From contig JARLHI010000009.1 of NCBI GenBank assembly GCA_031292355.1, forward strand, positions 1-64,000: a stretch of 64,000 nucleotides of DNA, given 5' to 3'. The stretch comes from Candidatus Obscuribacterales bacterium (lineage in GTDB: Bacteria > Cyanobacteriota > Vampirovibrionia > Obscuribacterales > Obscuribacteraceae). Positions 52,445 to 60,666 of the stretch are shown here, one piece after another. The translations under genes and the position numbers were made by a program. The notes beneath the pieces are model-generated. The model was given only the letters and a program-made list of their open reading frames with translations, was not told where the DNA came from and did not search any database. Position 1 is the stretch's first letter. Every line of letters begins with the position of its first letter.

Positions 52445-53275
52445 CTAGTCTAAGAACTCTCGTAGAAGCTCTGCTTGAGGAGTCAGCGCGAGCTTCTCCA
52501 GAGCCTTCATTTGAATCTGGCGAACTCGTTCGCGCGAAATTGAAAATTCGACGCTCAATTTCTCGAGTGTCGCTTCTTCGTCGTCGTCTTCGCCCATGCC
52601 AACGCGAGCTGTGACGATGCGCCGTTCGCGGGGGTCTAAGCTGTCGAGAGCGGCGTACAACTGTCCGTGGAACTGCGTTTCGTGCACGGTGGTGCAGGGT
52701 TCGATTGAATTTGGATCTTCCAGCAATTGCAGTCTTTCGGTTTCACCGTCACCGACTGTCACATTTAGAGAAGACTCCTGACCCAGCGTCAAAAACATGG
52801 ACACCTTGCCTGGCTTCATTTTGAGGGCCGTGGCCACTTCGGCAAAAGCGACGACGCCATTCGTCGTAAGCTCCTCAGCTTTTCGTTTCACTTCCTGGCG
52901 CTTGCGCTGAGCCGATACAGGGATGCGCACGACACCCTGATTGTCTCGTACATGTGTGCGAATCGCTTCTTCGGCCCAGCGGAATCCATACGTGCTGAAG
53001 CGCGCAATGGATGGATCGAATTTGCCGGTGGTCGCCCGGTAAAGTCCAACGATGCCTTCTTGCACGAGATCACTTGCGGGGAGGTTACTTCCGCTAAATG
53101 CCGAAGCGATTTTTATTACCATAGGAATGTGCGACAAAACGAGACGCTGTGCCGCAGCATCGCGCTGTTTCTTATCACCGGTGGCGATAATGCGAGCGAG
53201 ATTGATTTCTTCTTTGGGCGTGGTGGGCGGTTGGCTTTTGGCGATTGCGAGGTAGGGGGCCGATAGATGGGTCAT
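52445..53275 (-). CDS. Sigma-70 family RNA polymerase sigma factor
   Basis: Encodes 276 residues from ATG 53275; the frame is open to a TTG at 53413, but the extra part runs into a strong hairpin. Sigma region 2 is clear: ASDLVQEGIVGLYRATTGKF and RFSTYGFRWAEEAIRTHVRD (the -10 recognition helix), followed by region 3 (IPVSAQRKRQEVKRKAEEL). Region 4 ends with FSISRERVRQIQMKALEKL, the -35 binding helix-turn-helix. It lacks region 1.1 and most resembles alternative group 3 sigma factors of the RpoH type, though the regulon is unknown. No anti-sigma factor gene is adjacent. The leader contains a long hairpin and a small gene. Confidence 0.88.
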   Translation of the reverse strand: MTHLSAPYLAIAKSQPPTTPKEEINLARIIATGDKKQRDAAAQRLVLSHIPMVIKIASAFSGSNLPASDLVQEGIVGLYRATTGKFDPSIARFSTYGFRWAEEAIRTHVRDNQGVVRIPVSAQRKRQEVKRKAEELTTNGVVAFAEVATALKMKPGKVSMFLTLGQESSLNVTVGDGETERLQLLEDPNSIEPCTTVHETQFHGQLYAALDSLDPRERRIVTARVGMGEDDDEEATLEKLSVEFSISRERVRQIQMKALEKLALTPQAELLREFLD

Positions 53276-53370
53276 AAGTGAAGCGCGCCATCGTAGTCTC
53301 CATTGCTGCAAATTGACGAAGGGGTTTTGCACCGCCTTTTGATTGGTGGTAGAGGGTTGGGATTGAAAAT

Positions 53371-53420
53371 GTCCAGGTTGTAAGGTAGAGCTGTGAAGCG
53401 GAACCTTAGACAACCTGGAC
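53371..53420 (-). promoter_or_regulatory. Long hairpin in the sigma-factor leader
   Basis: GTCCAGGTTGT (53371-53381) and ACAACCTGGAC (53410-53420) pair perfectly, and AAGGT (53382-53386) with ACCTT (53403-53407) extends the stem after a two-base bulge. It ends 95 bp before the sigma-factor ATG. No T tract follows on either strand, so a leader RNA structure is more likely than a terminator. It lies between the small gene 53429-53590 and the sigma factor gene. Confidence 0.65.
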
Positions 53421-53428
53421 GTGGCTCT

Positions 53429-53590
53429 TTAGATGCGGGCGATCCAGCTATGGGCCACGCAGAATTGACCGTCAGGGCTCAGCTGGGCGCCGTAACGTGA
53501 GAAAATCTCGCCGACGATTGTGCGTTTGCTGCAATCGACAGAAAGGAAAATGGAGGGACGACCGGAAACGGTGAGGATGATGATTTCCAT
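53429..53590 (-). CDS. 53-residue protein upstream of the sigma factor
   Basis: A short gene below the usual length cut-off. ATG 53590 follows GGAG at an ideal distance (CTGGAGAAAGC), and the 53 codons run to a TAA at 53429-53431. The sequence starts MEIIILTVSGRPSIFLSVDC and ends in FCVAHSWIARI, with a hydrophobic first strand and no obvious signal. Its third positions are G/C-rich, like the sigma factor. It lies just upstream of the leader hairpin and could be cotranscribed with the sigma factor. Function unknown; it may be a regulator or partner, which is inference. Confidence 0.6.
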   Translation of the reverse strand: MEIIILTVSGRPSIFLSVDCSKRTIVGEIFSRYGAQLSPDGQFCVAHSWIARI

Positions 53591-54022
53591 GCTTTCTCCA
53601 GAATATATTTCGTTCTTGAAAAGTTGAGCTAAAGGTTGATGAAAAGGTCGACTTGAAGAAAATCGACCGCCTGGATCCGCCTCATTACACCAAAATGATG
53701 CAGTGCGGCGGGTAAATCGATGAACATGTGTTTTGCTGAGCTAATGAAACGTCCAAGAATATATGAAAGGGTTTAACCCAACTCTAGTCAAGGGGCGCAG
53801 CTGATGCAAACAGTTCACAGAGCAAATGAGATTCCAAGCGCTCCCCTCGCATGGCGTAGCTAGCGCGACAATGGCACAGTTAAACTGCGACTAACGCAAA
53901 ACTGGTCGTCAATACCTATGATAGCGACTCTTCCTGGCTAGACAAAACGATGCGAGGAACAGTTGTGACGCCTCTGCCTGTGGTGGCAAAGGGAGTTTTG
54001 ATGTTCATGAGGCAGCCCCAGA
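53591..54022. other. 432-bp gap between sigma-factor region and nickel transporter
   Basis: Divergent intergenic region that must hold promoters for both sides. A small inverted repeat GGTCGA/TCGACC lies near 53647-53668. A TATGAT-like hexamer occurs near 53917. I saw no cobalamin riboswitch. An ATG at 54001 is in a different frame from the transporter. A TTCACAGAGC segment shows no clear partner. Confidence 0.4.
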
Positions 54023-55060
54023 ATGTTTGCGTTTTTCAAACCGTTGGCTCTGGCATCGCCAGTGAGAAGCAAAATTATTTTGCTTGCTGTGTTGCTTGCT
54101 GCCTTCCATTTAGCGTTGTTCATTGGCGTCATTCTAAACGCACATCAGTATCCTCTTCTTAGTGGTCTTGCAGTTCTCGCTTACGGATTGGGATTGCGTC
54201 ATGCCGTTGATCCCGATCACATTGCAGCAATCGACAATACAACTCGCAAATTGATGCAAGATGGTCAGCAGCCCGTGGGGGTAGGATTCTTTTTTGCTTT
54301 CGGACATTCATCCATAGTTGTTTTGATGTGCGCTCTGGTAGCTTTGTCTGCCACATTCGTCAATCGTTACTTGCCTGCATTCAAAGAAACCGGCTCTCTC
54401 ATTAGCACTAGTGTCTCGTGTTTGTTTCTATTGACGATTGGCATCATCAATTTAATTGTGCTTGTGCAAACCTGGAAGACTTGGCGCAAACTTGTTCAGG
54501 GACAGGTGTTTAGTGAGCAGAGCCTGGAAGAACATTTGCAGTCTCAGGGTTTGCTGACGAACATTTTGCGCCCGCTCATGAAGGTGATTACAAAAAGCTG
54601 GCAGATGTTTGCCATTGGTTTGCTTTTCGGACTTGGCTTTGATACGGCAAGCGAGGTGGCTTTGCTAAGCCTTTCCGGCACGACAAGCGCATCTGGATTG
54701 CCCTTCTGGCAGCTGATGCTGGTGCCGTTGATATTTGCAGCAGGCATGTCCTTGATTGATACGCTCGATGGCATTCTCATGCTGGGCGCTTATGGCTGGG
54801 CGTTTCTCAAGCCTGCGCGCAAGCTTTATTACAACATGAACATCACTTTTATTTCGGCTGTTGTCGCTTTGTTGATTGGTGGCATTGAAGGTGCGCAAAT
54901 ACTGAGTAGTCACTTTGGTTTCACTGGCGGCTTCTGGACGGCAGCCAACAACATCAAAATAGCTGACTGGGGATTTTATATAATCGCTCTGTTTCTCTTG
55001 TGCTGGTGCGCATCCGTAGCCTTTTATAAGCTGCGTAAGCTTGATTCAATGGCGAATTGA
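54023..55060 (+). CDS. NiCoT-family nickel/cobalt transporter
   Basis: Encodes 345 residues with about eight hydrophobic segments. The NiCoT signature RHAVDPDHIAAIDN (HxxxxDH) is at residues 59-72 in the second helix, and FFFAFGHSSIVVL, LGFDTASEVALL and GMSLIDTLDG also match HoxN/NixA. The protein is a high-affinity permease for Ni2+ or Co2+ in the cytoplasmic membrane. Both metals have users here: nickel for urease (5 kb region) and cobalt for the B12 of NrdJ. Which is preferred is not visible. The start has a weak GAGG some ten bases upstream. Confidence 0.92.
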   Translation: MFAFFKPLALASPVRSKIILLAVLLAAFHLALFIGVILNAHQYPLLSGLAVLAYGLGLRHAVDPDHIAAIDNTTRKLMQDGQQPVGVGFFFAFGHSSIVVLMCALVALSATFVNRYLPAFKETGSLISTSVSCLFLLTIGIINLIVLVQTWKTWRKLVQGQVFSEQSLEEHLQSQGLLTNILRPLMKVITKSWQMFAIGLLFGLGFDTASEVALLSLSGTTSASGLPFWQLMLVPLIFAAGMSLIDTLDGILMLGAYGWAFLKPARKLYYNMNITFISAVVALLIGGIEGAQILSSHFGFTGGFWTAANNIKIADWGFYIIALFLLCWCASVAFYKLRKLDSMAN

Positions 55061-55081
55061 TACTGTGTTAAAAGGTTTTGA

Positions 55082-56140
55082 TTAGCTTCCCGAGTTCGCT
55101 GATTCGGCAAGCAATTGTTTGTTGTAATAAGTGATCGGTTTGGTGAAATCACGTTTTACTTCTGCAACCGACGCGCCGTGAACGTCAATGTCTTTTTCGT
55201 CGATATTGCCTAACACCTGCCCGGCTCGGGCAATATAAGTCATTTCTTGTGGCTTGAAATTCATCGCTCGGGCACAAGTGGCGTCGACAGCAGCCAGGTC
55301 ACATCCCAAAACAACGTATCCTGTATCGACGCCGGTGCCGGCGATTGGACCATCACCTTCCATTGCCACAATAGCGTCGACCAAGGCAAACTTTGGTTTG
55401 ACCAGCTGGTTTATATCGATCACACAATTTGGAATGCCGTGTAAATGAAGGGTGTTTTTTGGCCAGCCATATTTTCTACCGGGAAAGGTGCCAAATAGGT
55501 TTTTCATCGAGCAGGTCATGCCCACCCAGTGATGCGTTTTCATTTTGGGCAAACTGATCACAGCATCGGCTGTGGCGATGGTTTCAGGTAGCCAGACTGG
55601 ATCTAAACCGCTGAAATTATCTGGATTTGCTTTGGCCACTACATCGTCTAGATTCAAGTCGCAAAAAGGAATGCCCATTTTCTCAAGCAATGGACCGATG
55701 CCACTTTGCAGAAGAAGAAGTTCGGTGTCACGCATATGACCTGGACCTTCGGCGACAATGATTTTTTTTGCGCCAAGATAATCAACTAATTCAATTGCTG
55801 CCTTGACCATGGCCGGATTGGTTGTAATCGGGTGCCCGGGCTGTATCTCTACAATGTTTGGTTTGATTACAACCGTTTGACCTTGCAAGCTTGGCAAAGT
55901 GGCGAGCTTAATGAAAGGTTTGATGTGAGCAAAGATATCTTCTTCGTAACTGGCCACTTTGATGATCGCCACGCTGGAGCGACCTTTGATTTTGCGAGCG
56001 AGCTGTGTCGGTGTGGCCTCGCTCAAGTGCACGGTTCTGTCGTCACTGGCTTTACTGCTGCTGCTGCATCCGCCGAGGGCTAGACCGGCTGCCATCGTTT
56101 TCAATATTTCGCGTCGGCCAATATTTTCTTTCTTGGACAT
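55082..56140 (-). CDS. DUF362 domain protein with Tat-like lipoprotein signal
   Basis: Encodes 352 residues. The N-terminus (KENIGRREILKTMAAGLALG) has a twin-arginine-like GRREILK motif followed by a lipobox-like GGC, so it is probably exported folded. The body is the DUF362 domain: VVIKPNIVEIQPGHPITTNP, IIVAEGPGHMRDTE, ISLPKMKTHHWVGMTCSMKN and FALVDAIVAMEGDGP. The family's role is not settled; some members carry iron-sulfur domains, but no cysteine cluster is seen here. AGGAAG precedes the ATG. It is convergent with the nickel transporter. Confidence 0.85.
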   Translation of the reverse strand: MSKKENIGRREILKTMAAGLALGGCSSSSKASDDRTVHLSEATPTQLARKIKGRSSVAIIKVASYEEDIFAHIKPFIKLATLPSLQGQTVVIKPNIVEIQPGHPITTNPAMVKAAIELVDYLGAKKIIVAEGPGHMRDTELLLLQSGIGPLLEKMGIPFCDLNLDDVVAKANPDNFSGLDPVWLPETIATADAVISLPKMKTHHWVGMTCSMKNLFGTFPGRKYGWPKNTLHLHGIPNCVIDINQLVKPKFALVDAIVAMEGDGPIAGTGVDTGYVVLGCDLAAVDATCARAMNFKPQEMTYIARAGQVLGNIDEKDIDVHGASVAEVKRDFTKPITYYNKQLLAESANSGS

Positions 56141-56233
56141 TTAAATGTGCTTCCTGTTTCCAAACTTTCACTCATCATAGCGCATTCAAATTTCCGGTTG
56201 AAATGCTCATGGCACCGTCTGTGGTGAGAGTTC

Positions 56234-57256
56234 TTAATTTCGATGAATCAGATTGATCGCTTGTTGGACCAGGCCATCACCGTTAACAGCGACGGCTGGG
56301 GAAATTTCAAAGTAGAGAGCGCCATTTGCAAGACCAATGTTGATTGCCCGAGCAAAGTTGGTCGGGCTCGCCTCTTCTGGTGTTGACGAGGGGACTTGGT
56401 AGGCGATTCCCGTGCGTTGATTAAACGTGGTGAATTGGGCTGCGTTTCGACTGCCAGCAGAACTCAAATCTCTGGAAAACATCCAGCAACCCTGTTTGTG
56501 CTTGTTTATCGCGTAAGTCATGAGTTCGGCGAAAAATTCGGGGTCGCGTGTCGGTCGGCAAATCATTTCACCGCCTGGTGCTGGCACAAATTGACGAGCG
56601 GTGGGAAACAATCGGGCGTAAGTGTCGACCATTTGTTTGCAGGCGAGTAGGTAGCTCGCGCGGTTGTACGCAACAGTGCCTAATCGACCATTCATTGAAC
56701 CAGTTATGGTGCAGTCTCGCTGCGGCGCGACCATGCCTACCGCGAAAATATAAGGTGTCATATTCAATGACTTGAAATGCAAGGCCGCTGCTTGCAGAAA
56801 TTGCGTGTAGGCGTTGAGATAGACTCTGTCCCAAGGAACGGCATCAATCACGACTCCTCTGGTAAAGTTGCCGCAGGCAAAGGTCTGTGCTTTGCCGCCC
56901 TCTATCAGCCAATCTGGTGGTTTGGGAGTCGTGACAAGATACAGTGTGACGTACTTCTTATGCTTTGCGGCAGCGCGGATGGCGCCGTCTAACACCGTCC
57001 AGCTGTATTTTCCAGGTTGTTTTTCAATGTTGTACCAAGAAATCGCTATGCCCAGCCCGTCAATGTTTGGCAGCGCTGCGAGACTCTCTATCGTGGACAT
57101 CGTATTAGCGTCGCAGTCAGCAGTAACGAATACCAGTCGGCTGCTTGCAGCTGCAGCGATTTGAGTCGAAAACGAGAAGACAGTAGTGAAAGATGTCACA
57201 AACAGAACAATTATCTTCAAAATGTTCCGCTTCGAATTGCTGCTGCCCGTCTGCAT
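56234..57256 (-). CDS. Exported glycosidase-like (GH42-like) TIM-barrel protein
   Basis: Encodes 340 residues with a long signal peptide (ILKIIVLFVTSFTTVFSFS, cleavage near IAAAASS). The start IDGLGIAISWYNIEKQPGKY then SWTVLDGAIRAAAKHKKYVT resembles the first beta strands of beta-galactosidase-type (GH42-like) barrels, where W-x-x-I-E...PG-x-Y/F-x-W is common. Several Cys residues suggest disulfides. A likely acid/base glutamate on strand 4 is not obvious, and activity is uncertain. GGAG precedes the ATG. It lies upstream of the DUF362 gene on the same strand. Confidence 0.65.
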   Translation of the reverse strand: MQTGSSNSKRNILKIIVLFVTSFTTVFSFSTQIAAAASSRLVFVTADCDANTMSTIESLAALPNIDGLGIAISWYNIEKQPGKYSWTVLDGAIRAAAKHKKYVTLYLVTTPKPPDWLIEGGKAQTFACGNFTRGVVIDAVPWDRVYLNAYTQFLQAAALHFKSLNMTPYIFAVGMVAPQRDCTITGSMNGRLGTVAYNRASYLLACKQMVDTYARLFPTARQFVPAPGGEMICRPTRDPEFFAELMTYAINKHKQGCWMFSRDLSSAGSRNAAQFTTFNQRTGIAYQVPSSTPEEASPTNFARAINIGLANGALYFEISPAVAVNGDGLVQQAINLIHRN

Positions 57257-57455
57257 GTTGGTCTCTCCACCGTTGTTGTGTGCGTCATTGGCGCAGTCTG
57301 CGCCTCTCTATTCTTGCATGTTGAACTCATCAGGAAGGAATTTTCAGTTGCGTATTGCACAATACATTTTGGCGGTCTTATGCCATTTGGCACTGTACAG
57401 ATCTTCAGCTACCCGGCACACTGGTAATGGGGTAGGGTGTGCGTTCCAAATTCGT

Positions 57456-57938
57456 ATGACAAGAATCCAGGGCTCTCTGTCGATCAATCGCAATAATTCA
57501 GCGGCGAGTTTTAGCGGTAGCGTTGTGCGACCCGAAGTTTTGCCTTGGCACAGACTAGAGACAAAACAGGCGACTGAAGCCTTTCTGCGACGTTTTAAAC
57601 CTCCATGTCGTGAAACAACTTCCGACAAATTTATATATGAGATTGATTGCGATGCCGAAGAAGTAAAACGCTGGTTTGACGAAGTCGCCTATTCGACGGC
57701 CGAACTTTTGCGTGCGGCCGCGACACTTGCCGACCAATCTGGCGACTTAATCCAATCGGAGCGATTGTATTTGCGTCTGCTGAGATTGCTCGAGAAAAAG
57801 ACCGGTCAAGATAGCACTGAGGTCGCCGACGTAATGCTCTCGCTGGCCGAGTTGCTGTACAAGGCCGGCAAGGTCGAAGAAGGGCGTCAATATTTCGAAT
57901 CGATGCAGAAAATCTTGAAAGAACAGAAAAATCGATAA
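57456..57938 (+). CDS. TPR-like helical protein
   Basis: Encodes 160 residues from ATG 57456. The frame is open back to 57186, but that part overlaps the oppositely oriented glycosidase-like gene and lacks protein-like sequence. The C-terminal 90 residues look like tetratricopeptide repeats: AATLADQSGDLIQSERLYLR, EKKTGQDSTEVADVMLSLAE and LLYKAGKVEEGRQYFESMQK, the kinesin-light-chain-like subtype. TPRs bind other proteins. No ribosome site is clear, so the start is uncertain. No signal peptide from the chosen start. Confidence 0.55.
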   Translation: MTRIQGSLSINRNNSAASFSGSVVRPEVLPWHRLETKQATEAFLRRFKPPCRETTSDKFIYEIDCDAEEVKRWFDEVAYSTAELLRAAATLADQSGDLIQSERLYLRLLRLLEKKTGQDSTEVADVMLSLAELLYKAGKVEEGRQYFESMQKILKEQKNR

Positions 57939-58101
57939 AATTTAAACGCTTTTTCGTATTTACCCCATGCTTTTAGGCTCTCACCCCTCTTGTCGTAAAT
58001 ATGAAACGCATATAAAGTGAGTCCATCGTGAGATTGCACCGTTGTCGCGGACACCCCAGCAACTCGAGATTCTTCCGTTACACTTTTGACAGGTAAAAAT
58101 C

Positions 58102-59667
58102 ATGGCTAACGATAGCGTCGATAGTAATAAAGTCTCTCAGGACCTGGCTGCGCTTAAGGACAAGGACACGTTGCATACAGCCATGAACGACATGCAAGCG
58201 TTGAAGGCAAAAGACCATCTGGATGATCCAGATGGAAAGAAACAAACATTTCGAAAAGACCTTGATCAAATTACAAAGAGTGTTGATTTGAAGGGGCTTG
58301 GTCTCGATGGTTTTCATGTTACGGGTTACGCAGAAGCAAATACAGATAAAGGTCCTCTGCAACTTTTTCAAGCAACGAAACTTGGTGCAAATCCTGGTGA
58401 TAAGCCTGCAGTCAAAATTGTTGACCAAGACGGCAATTTGTATGACGTGAACGGTACAAAGCTCACAACCACTAAGGATGCTGTGAAGAATGTTTTTGCT
58501 GCAGCAGACAACCAAAGTCCTGCACCAAAGGACGGCGCGCCAGACCCTGCTAAAATTGCAGATAATGGAGTTCCTCGTACTGATGCGGCTCCGGCACCTG
58601 CAGCTGCAGCAGCAGACAATAGTTTTGGAGCGCACGGTCGCACTTTTGACGTAGGCGCTGATGGTAAGGCTGTCTATACCGCTAAGCACGGTGATACGTA
58701 CTGGGCGGTAGCCAGAGATTTATTGACGAAGCCTGATGGTACAAAGCCAAGCAATACAGAGATTGCCAATCAGGTGAAAGCTCTTGCTGCCTTGAATAAT
58801 AAGAGCGATGCAAACAAACTTATGGCCGGCGAACCAATCATTCTGCCGATCACACCGCCCGCTCCGCCCCCTCCAGAAGCGCCCGCGCCGGTTCCACCGA
58901 AAGATGGAACGGTGCCACCGAAAGACGGAACGGTGCCACCGAAAGACGGAGCAGTGCCACCGAAAGACGGAACGGTGCCTCCGAAAGATGGAACAGTGCC
59001 ACCAAAAGACGCCGCAGCACCTGCAGCTCCTATCGGCTTCGACATGAAAGCCAACGGCTACGCTCTTAAACCCTATGACGGTGTGTATAACCCACTATCT
59101 CCTCTTGGTATGAGTGGCGCTGGTGTAGACGCTAACCAAGCTACTCTGGCAGGTGATGCGAAGAAGCCGGATGTAAATGGAACTGTGACCACTCAAGAAA
59201 CTGATATGAATCTCAAAGATGGACCTGGCTGGCTTTTAGGTTTTGATCGCACTGGAGTGAAAAATGTCGATGTTAGCGACGGCAATATTCTCAAGTCGCG
59301 TGAGACGACTTATGACAGCGCTGTGTCGATTAAGATGGCTGGAATAAAAGGACAAGGACCGGTCGAGCTACACGGTGTCACCCATATCATGACTACGTTG
59401 CAGGCAGACGGCAATTATCACACGGATGTGACTGCCGGTGATGGTCATCACAATTTTGTCACTGATTCATCTGGCAATGTGCAAAGAACAGTTGATCAAA
59501 CAGGCAAAGTTGCAGTGCTTGAGGCACCTTCAGCGGCAGTTCTGGCTTCGCTCGGTTTAGACAACACCACGCCTGTGCAACCGACGGCTGTGGCTGATGC
59601 TGGCACTGCTAAAGTGGTAGCGAAAGACACATCTGCAAACGATACGAGTGCTATAAGTCCTCCATAA
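58102..59667 (+). CDS. LysM-like protein with Pro-Lys-Asp-Gly repeats
   Basis: Encodes 521 residues without a signal peptide. A helical N-terminus (about 1-60) is followed by a small domain, an Ala/Pro linker, and a LysM-like domain at about 190-255 (YTAKHGDTYWAVARDLL ... LMAGEPIILP), the peptidoglycan-binding fold. It is followed by six 7-residue repeats of the type VPPKDGT (58891-59016). The C-terminal 200 residues (LKDGPGWLLGFDRTG, VELHGVTHIMTTLQ) are beta-rich and unrecognised. The lack of a signal leaves its location open; it could be exported by an unconventional route. A strong terminator follows. Confidence 0.75.
   Translation: MANDSVDSNKVSQDLAALKDKDTLHTAMNDMQALKAKDHLDDPDGKKQTFRKDLDQITKSVDLKGLGLDGFHVTGYAEANTDKGPLQLFQATKLGANPGDKPAVKIVDQDGNLYDVNGTKLTTTKDAVKNVFAAADNQSPAPKDGAPDPAKIADNGVPRTDAAPAPAAAAADNSFGAHGRTFDVGADGKAVYTAKHGDTYWAVARDLLTKPDGTKPSNTEIANQVKALAALNNKSDANKLMAGEPIILPITPPAPPPPEAPAPVPPKDGTVPPKDGTVPPKDGAVPPKDGTVPPKDGTVPPKDAAAPAAPIGFDMKANGYALKPYDGVYNPLSPLGMSGAGVDANQATLAGDAKKPDVNGTVTTQETDMNLKDGPGWLLGFDRTGVKNVDVSDGNILKSRETTYDSAVSIKMAGIKGQGPVELHGVTHIMTTLQADGNYHTDVTAGDGHHNFVTDSSGNVQRTVDQTGKVAVLEAPSAAVLASLGLDNTTPVQPTAVADAGTAKVVAKDTSANDTSAISPP
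58891..59016 (+). repeat. Six tandem 21-bp repeats inside the LysM-like gene
   Basis: Six in-frame units of GTGCCACCGAAAGACGGAACG with point changes, encoding VPPKDGT-type heptads. The near identity of the units points to recent expansion or slippage and allows copy-number variation between strains. Confidence 0.9.
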
Positions 59668-59687
59668 ATCAAACATCTACGAGTCTG

Positions 59688-59721
59688 AAAAAAAGTGAGC
59701 GAAGTATCGCTCACTTTTTTT
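59688..59721 (+). terminator. Terminator of the LysM-like gene
   Basis: AAAAAAAGTGAGCG (59688-59701) pairs with CGCTCACTTTTTTT (59708-59721) across a six-base loop; the T run is part of the stem. It is symmetric, so it may serve the leftward gene at 59790 as well. Confidence 0.9.
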
Positions 59722-59789
59722 GTGTCAAAATTTTCAAATCGAGTATATCTTGTTTTAAATATTTTAGGCAAAGATGCGCCTGTAAAAAT

Positions 59790-60446
59790 CTAAAAATTGA
59801 TGCCGAGTGTGAGTAGATCTTTTTTGAGATCATCAATCCCTGTAAATAGAAAGGAGTTTTCGATTCCCGCCGATTTTGCAGCCTCTATGTTTGTTGCTAA
59901 GTCATCAAAAAAGGCGATCTCGGTGCCAGGCAATCCGCTGCGTTTAAGGACTTCTGCGTAAATTTTGTGCTCTGGTTTCTGGGCTCCTATTTCATAAGAT
60001 AAAATGAGTTCATCAAAGTGGCGAGCAACGTTGAAATTCGATTGCAAAAATGAATAGTGATTCTCGTTGGTATTTGAAAGAAGATAGAGTGGGCACTGTG
60101 CTTTCAAGTTTTCCAGAAGTGTGGCCATCTCTAGATTCTCACGAAAGGTAAGGTTCCAAATACGAGAAAATTCATCGATGGTTAATGGTTTATTCAATCT
60201 ATCGCTCAGTTCGCGAACAAAGTGCTCAGTGCTGATATTACCGCGCTCATATCCAAGCGATGCTAGATGCTTGAGGATTGGCTTGAAGTCAGTGAAGCTG
60301 ATTCCTGCATGATCGCAGAACCCCTCGCAGATGGCCATCCACTCAAAGTCGATAAAGACATGACCCATGTCAAAAACAAGCAGTTTCACGAAAGCCTTTT
60401 TTAAATCGTTAGTGATGCGAAGAAAGGACTGCTGAAAGAATTTCAT
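59790..60446 (-). CDS. HAD-superfamily hydrolase (subfamily IA)
   Basis: Encodes up to 218 residues. Motif I reads VFDMGHVFIDF near residue 24: the nucleophile Asp is kept and the usual second Asp is Gly, as in the DxG branch typified by E. coli YihX (FDLGNV). LYLLSNTNENH is motif II, AQKPEHKIYAEVL motif III (Lys) and IAFFDDLATNIEAAKSAGI motif IV. It should be a small-molecule phosphatase, perhaps for a sugar phosphate. A GTG start at 60389 (VKLLVF), with AAAAAGG upstream, is a good alternative to ATG 60446. Confidence 0.85.
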   Translation of the reverse strand: MKFFQQSFLRITNDLKKAFVKLLVFDMGHVFIDFEWMAICEGFCDHAGISFTDFKPILKHLASLGYERGNISTEHFVRELSDRLNKPLTIDEFSRIWNLTFRENLEMATLLENLKAQCPLYLLSNTNENHYSFLQSNFNVARHFDELILSYEIGAQKPEHKIYAEVLKRSGLPGTEIAFFDDLATNIEAAKSAGIENSFLFTGIDDLKKDLLTLGINF

Positions 60447-60570
60447 GATAACAGGGAAGTGACGTGCAAGGCGAAATTCGTAGGGCGAACTTGGTCGTGT
60501 TTTGAGTTCAAACTGTCGTTGTTTTGAGTCGTTCTGTCAGAAAACGGGCGCGAAATGTCAGAAAAAGGCC

Positions 60571-60630
60571 AAAAAAAAGAGAGATAGACGGAACTGGGAC
60601 TACGGAAATAGTCTTTAGCGCCGTCTATCT
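60571..60630 (-). terminator. Terminator of the HD hydrolase gene
   Basis: On the minus strand AGATAGACGG (its complement at 60621-60630) pairs with CCGTCTATCT (complement of 60582-60591), with an inner GACTA/TAGTC hairpin, then CTC and a run of eight T (complement of 60571-60578). Confidence 0.8.
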
Positions 60631-60666
60631 ATCTCGGTTTTATTGGATCTATTGAGTCTTCTGTAC

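Noticed and set aside
57186..57455. N-terminal extension of the TPR protein
   Set aside because: It overlaps the start of the divergent glycosidase-like gene and does not read like protein; the internal ATG 57456 is preferred.
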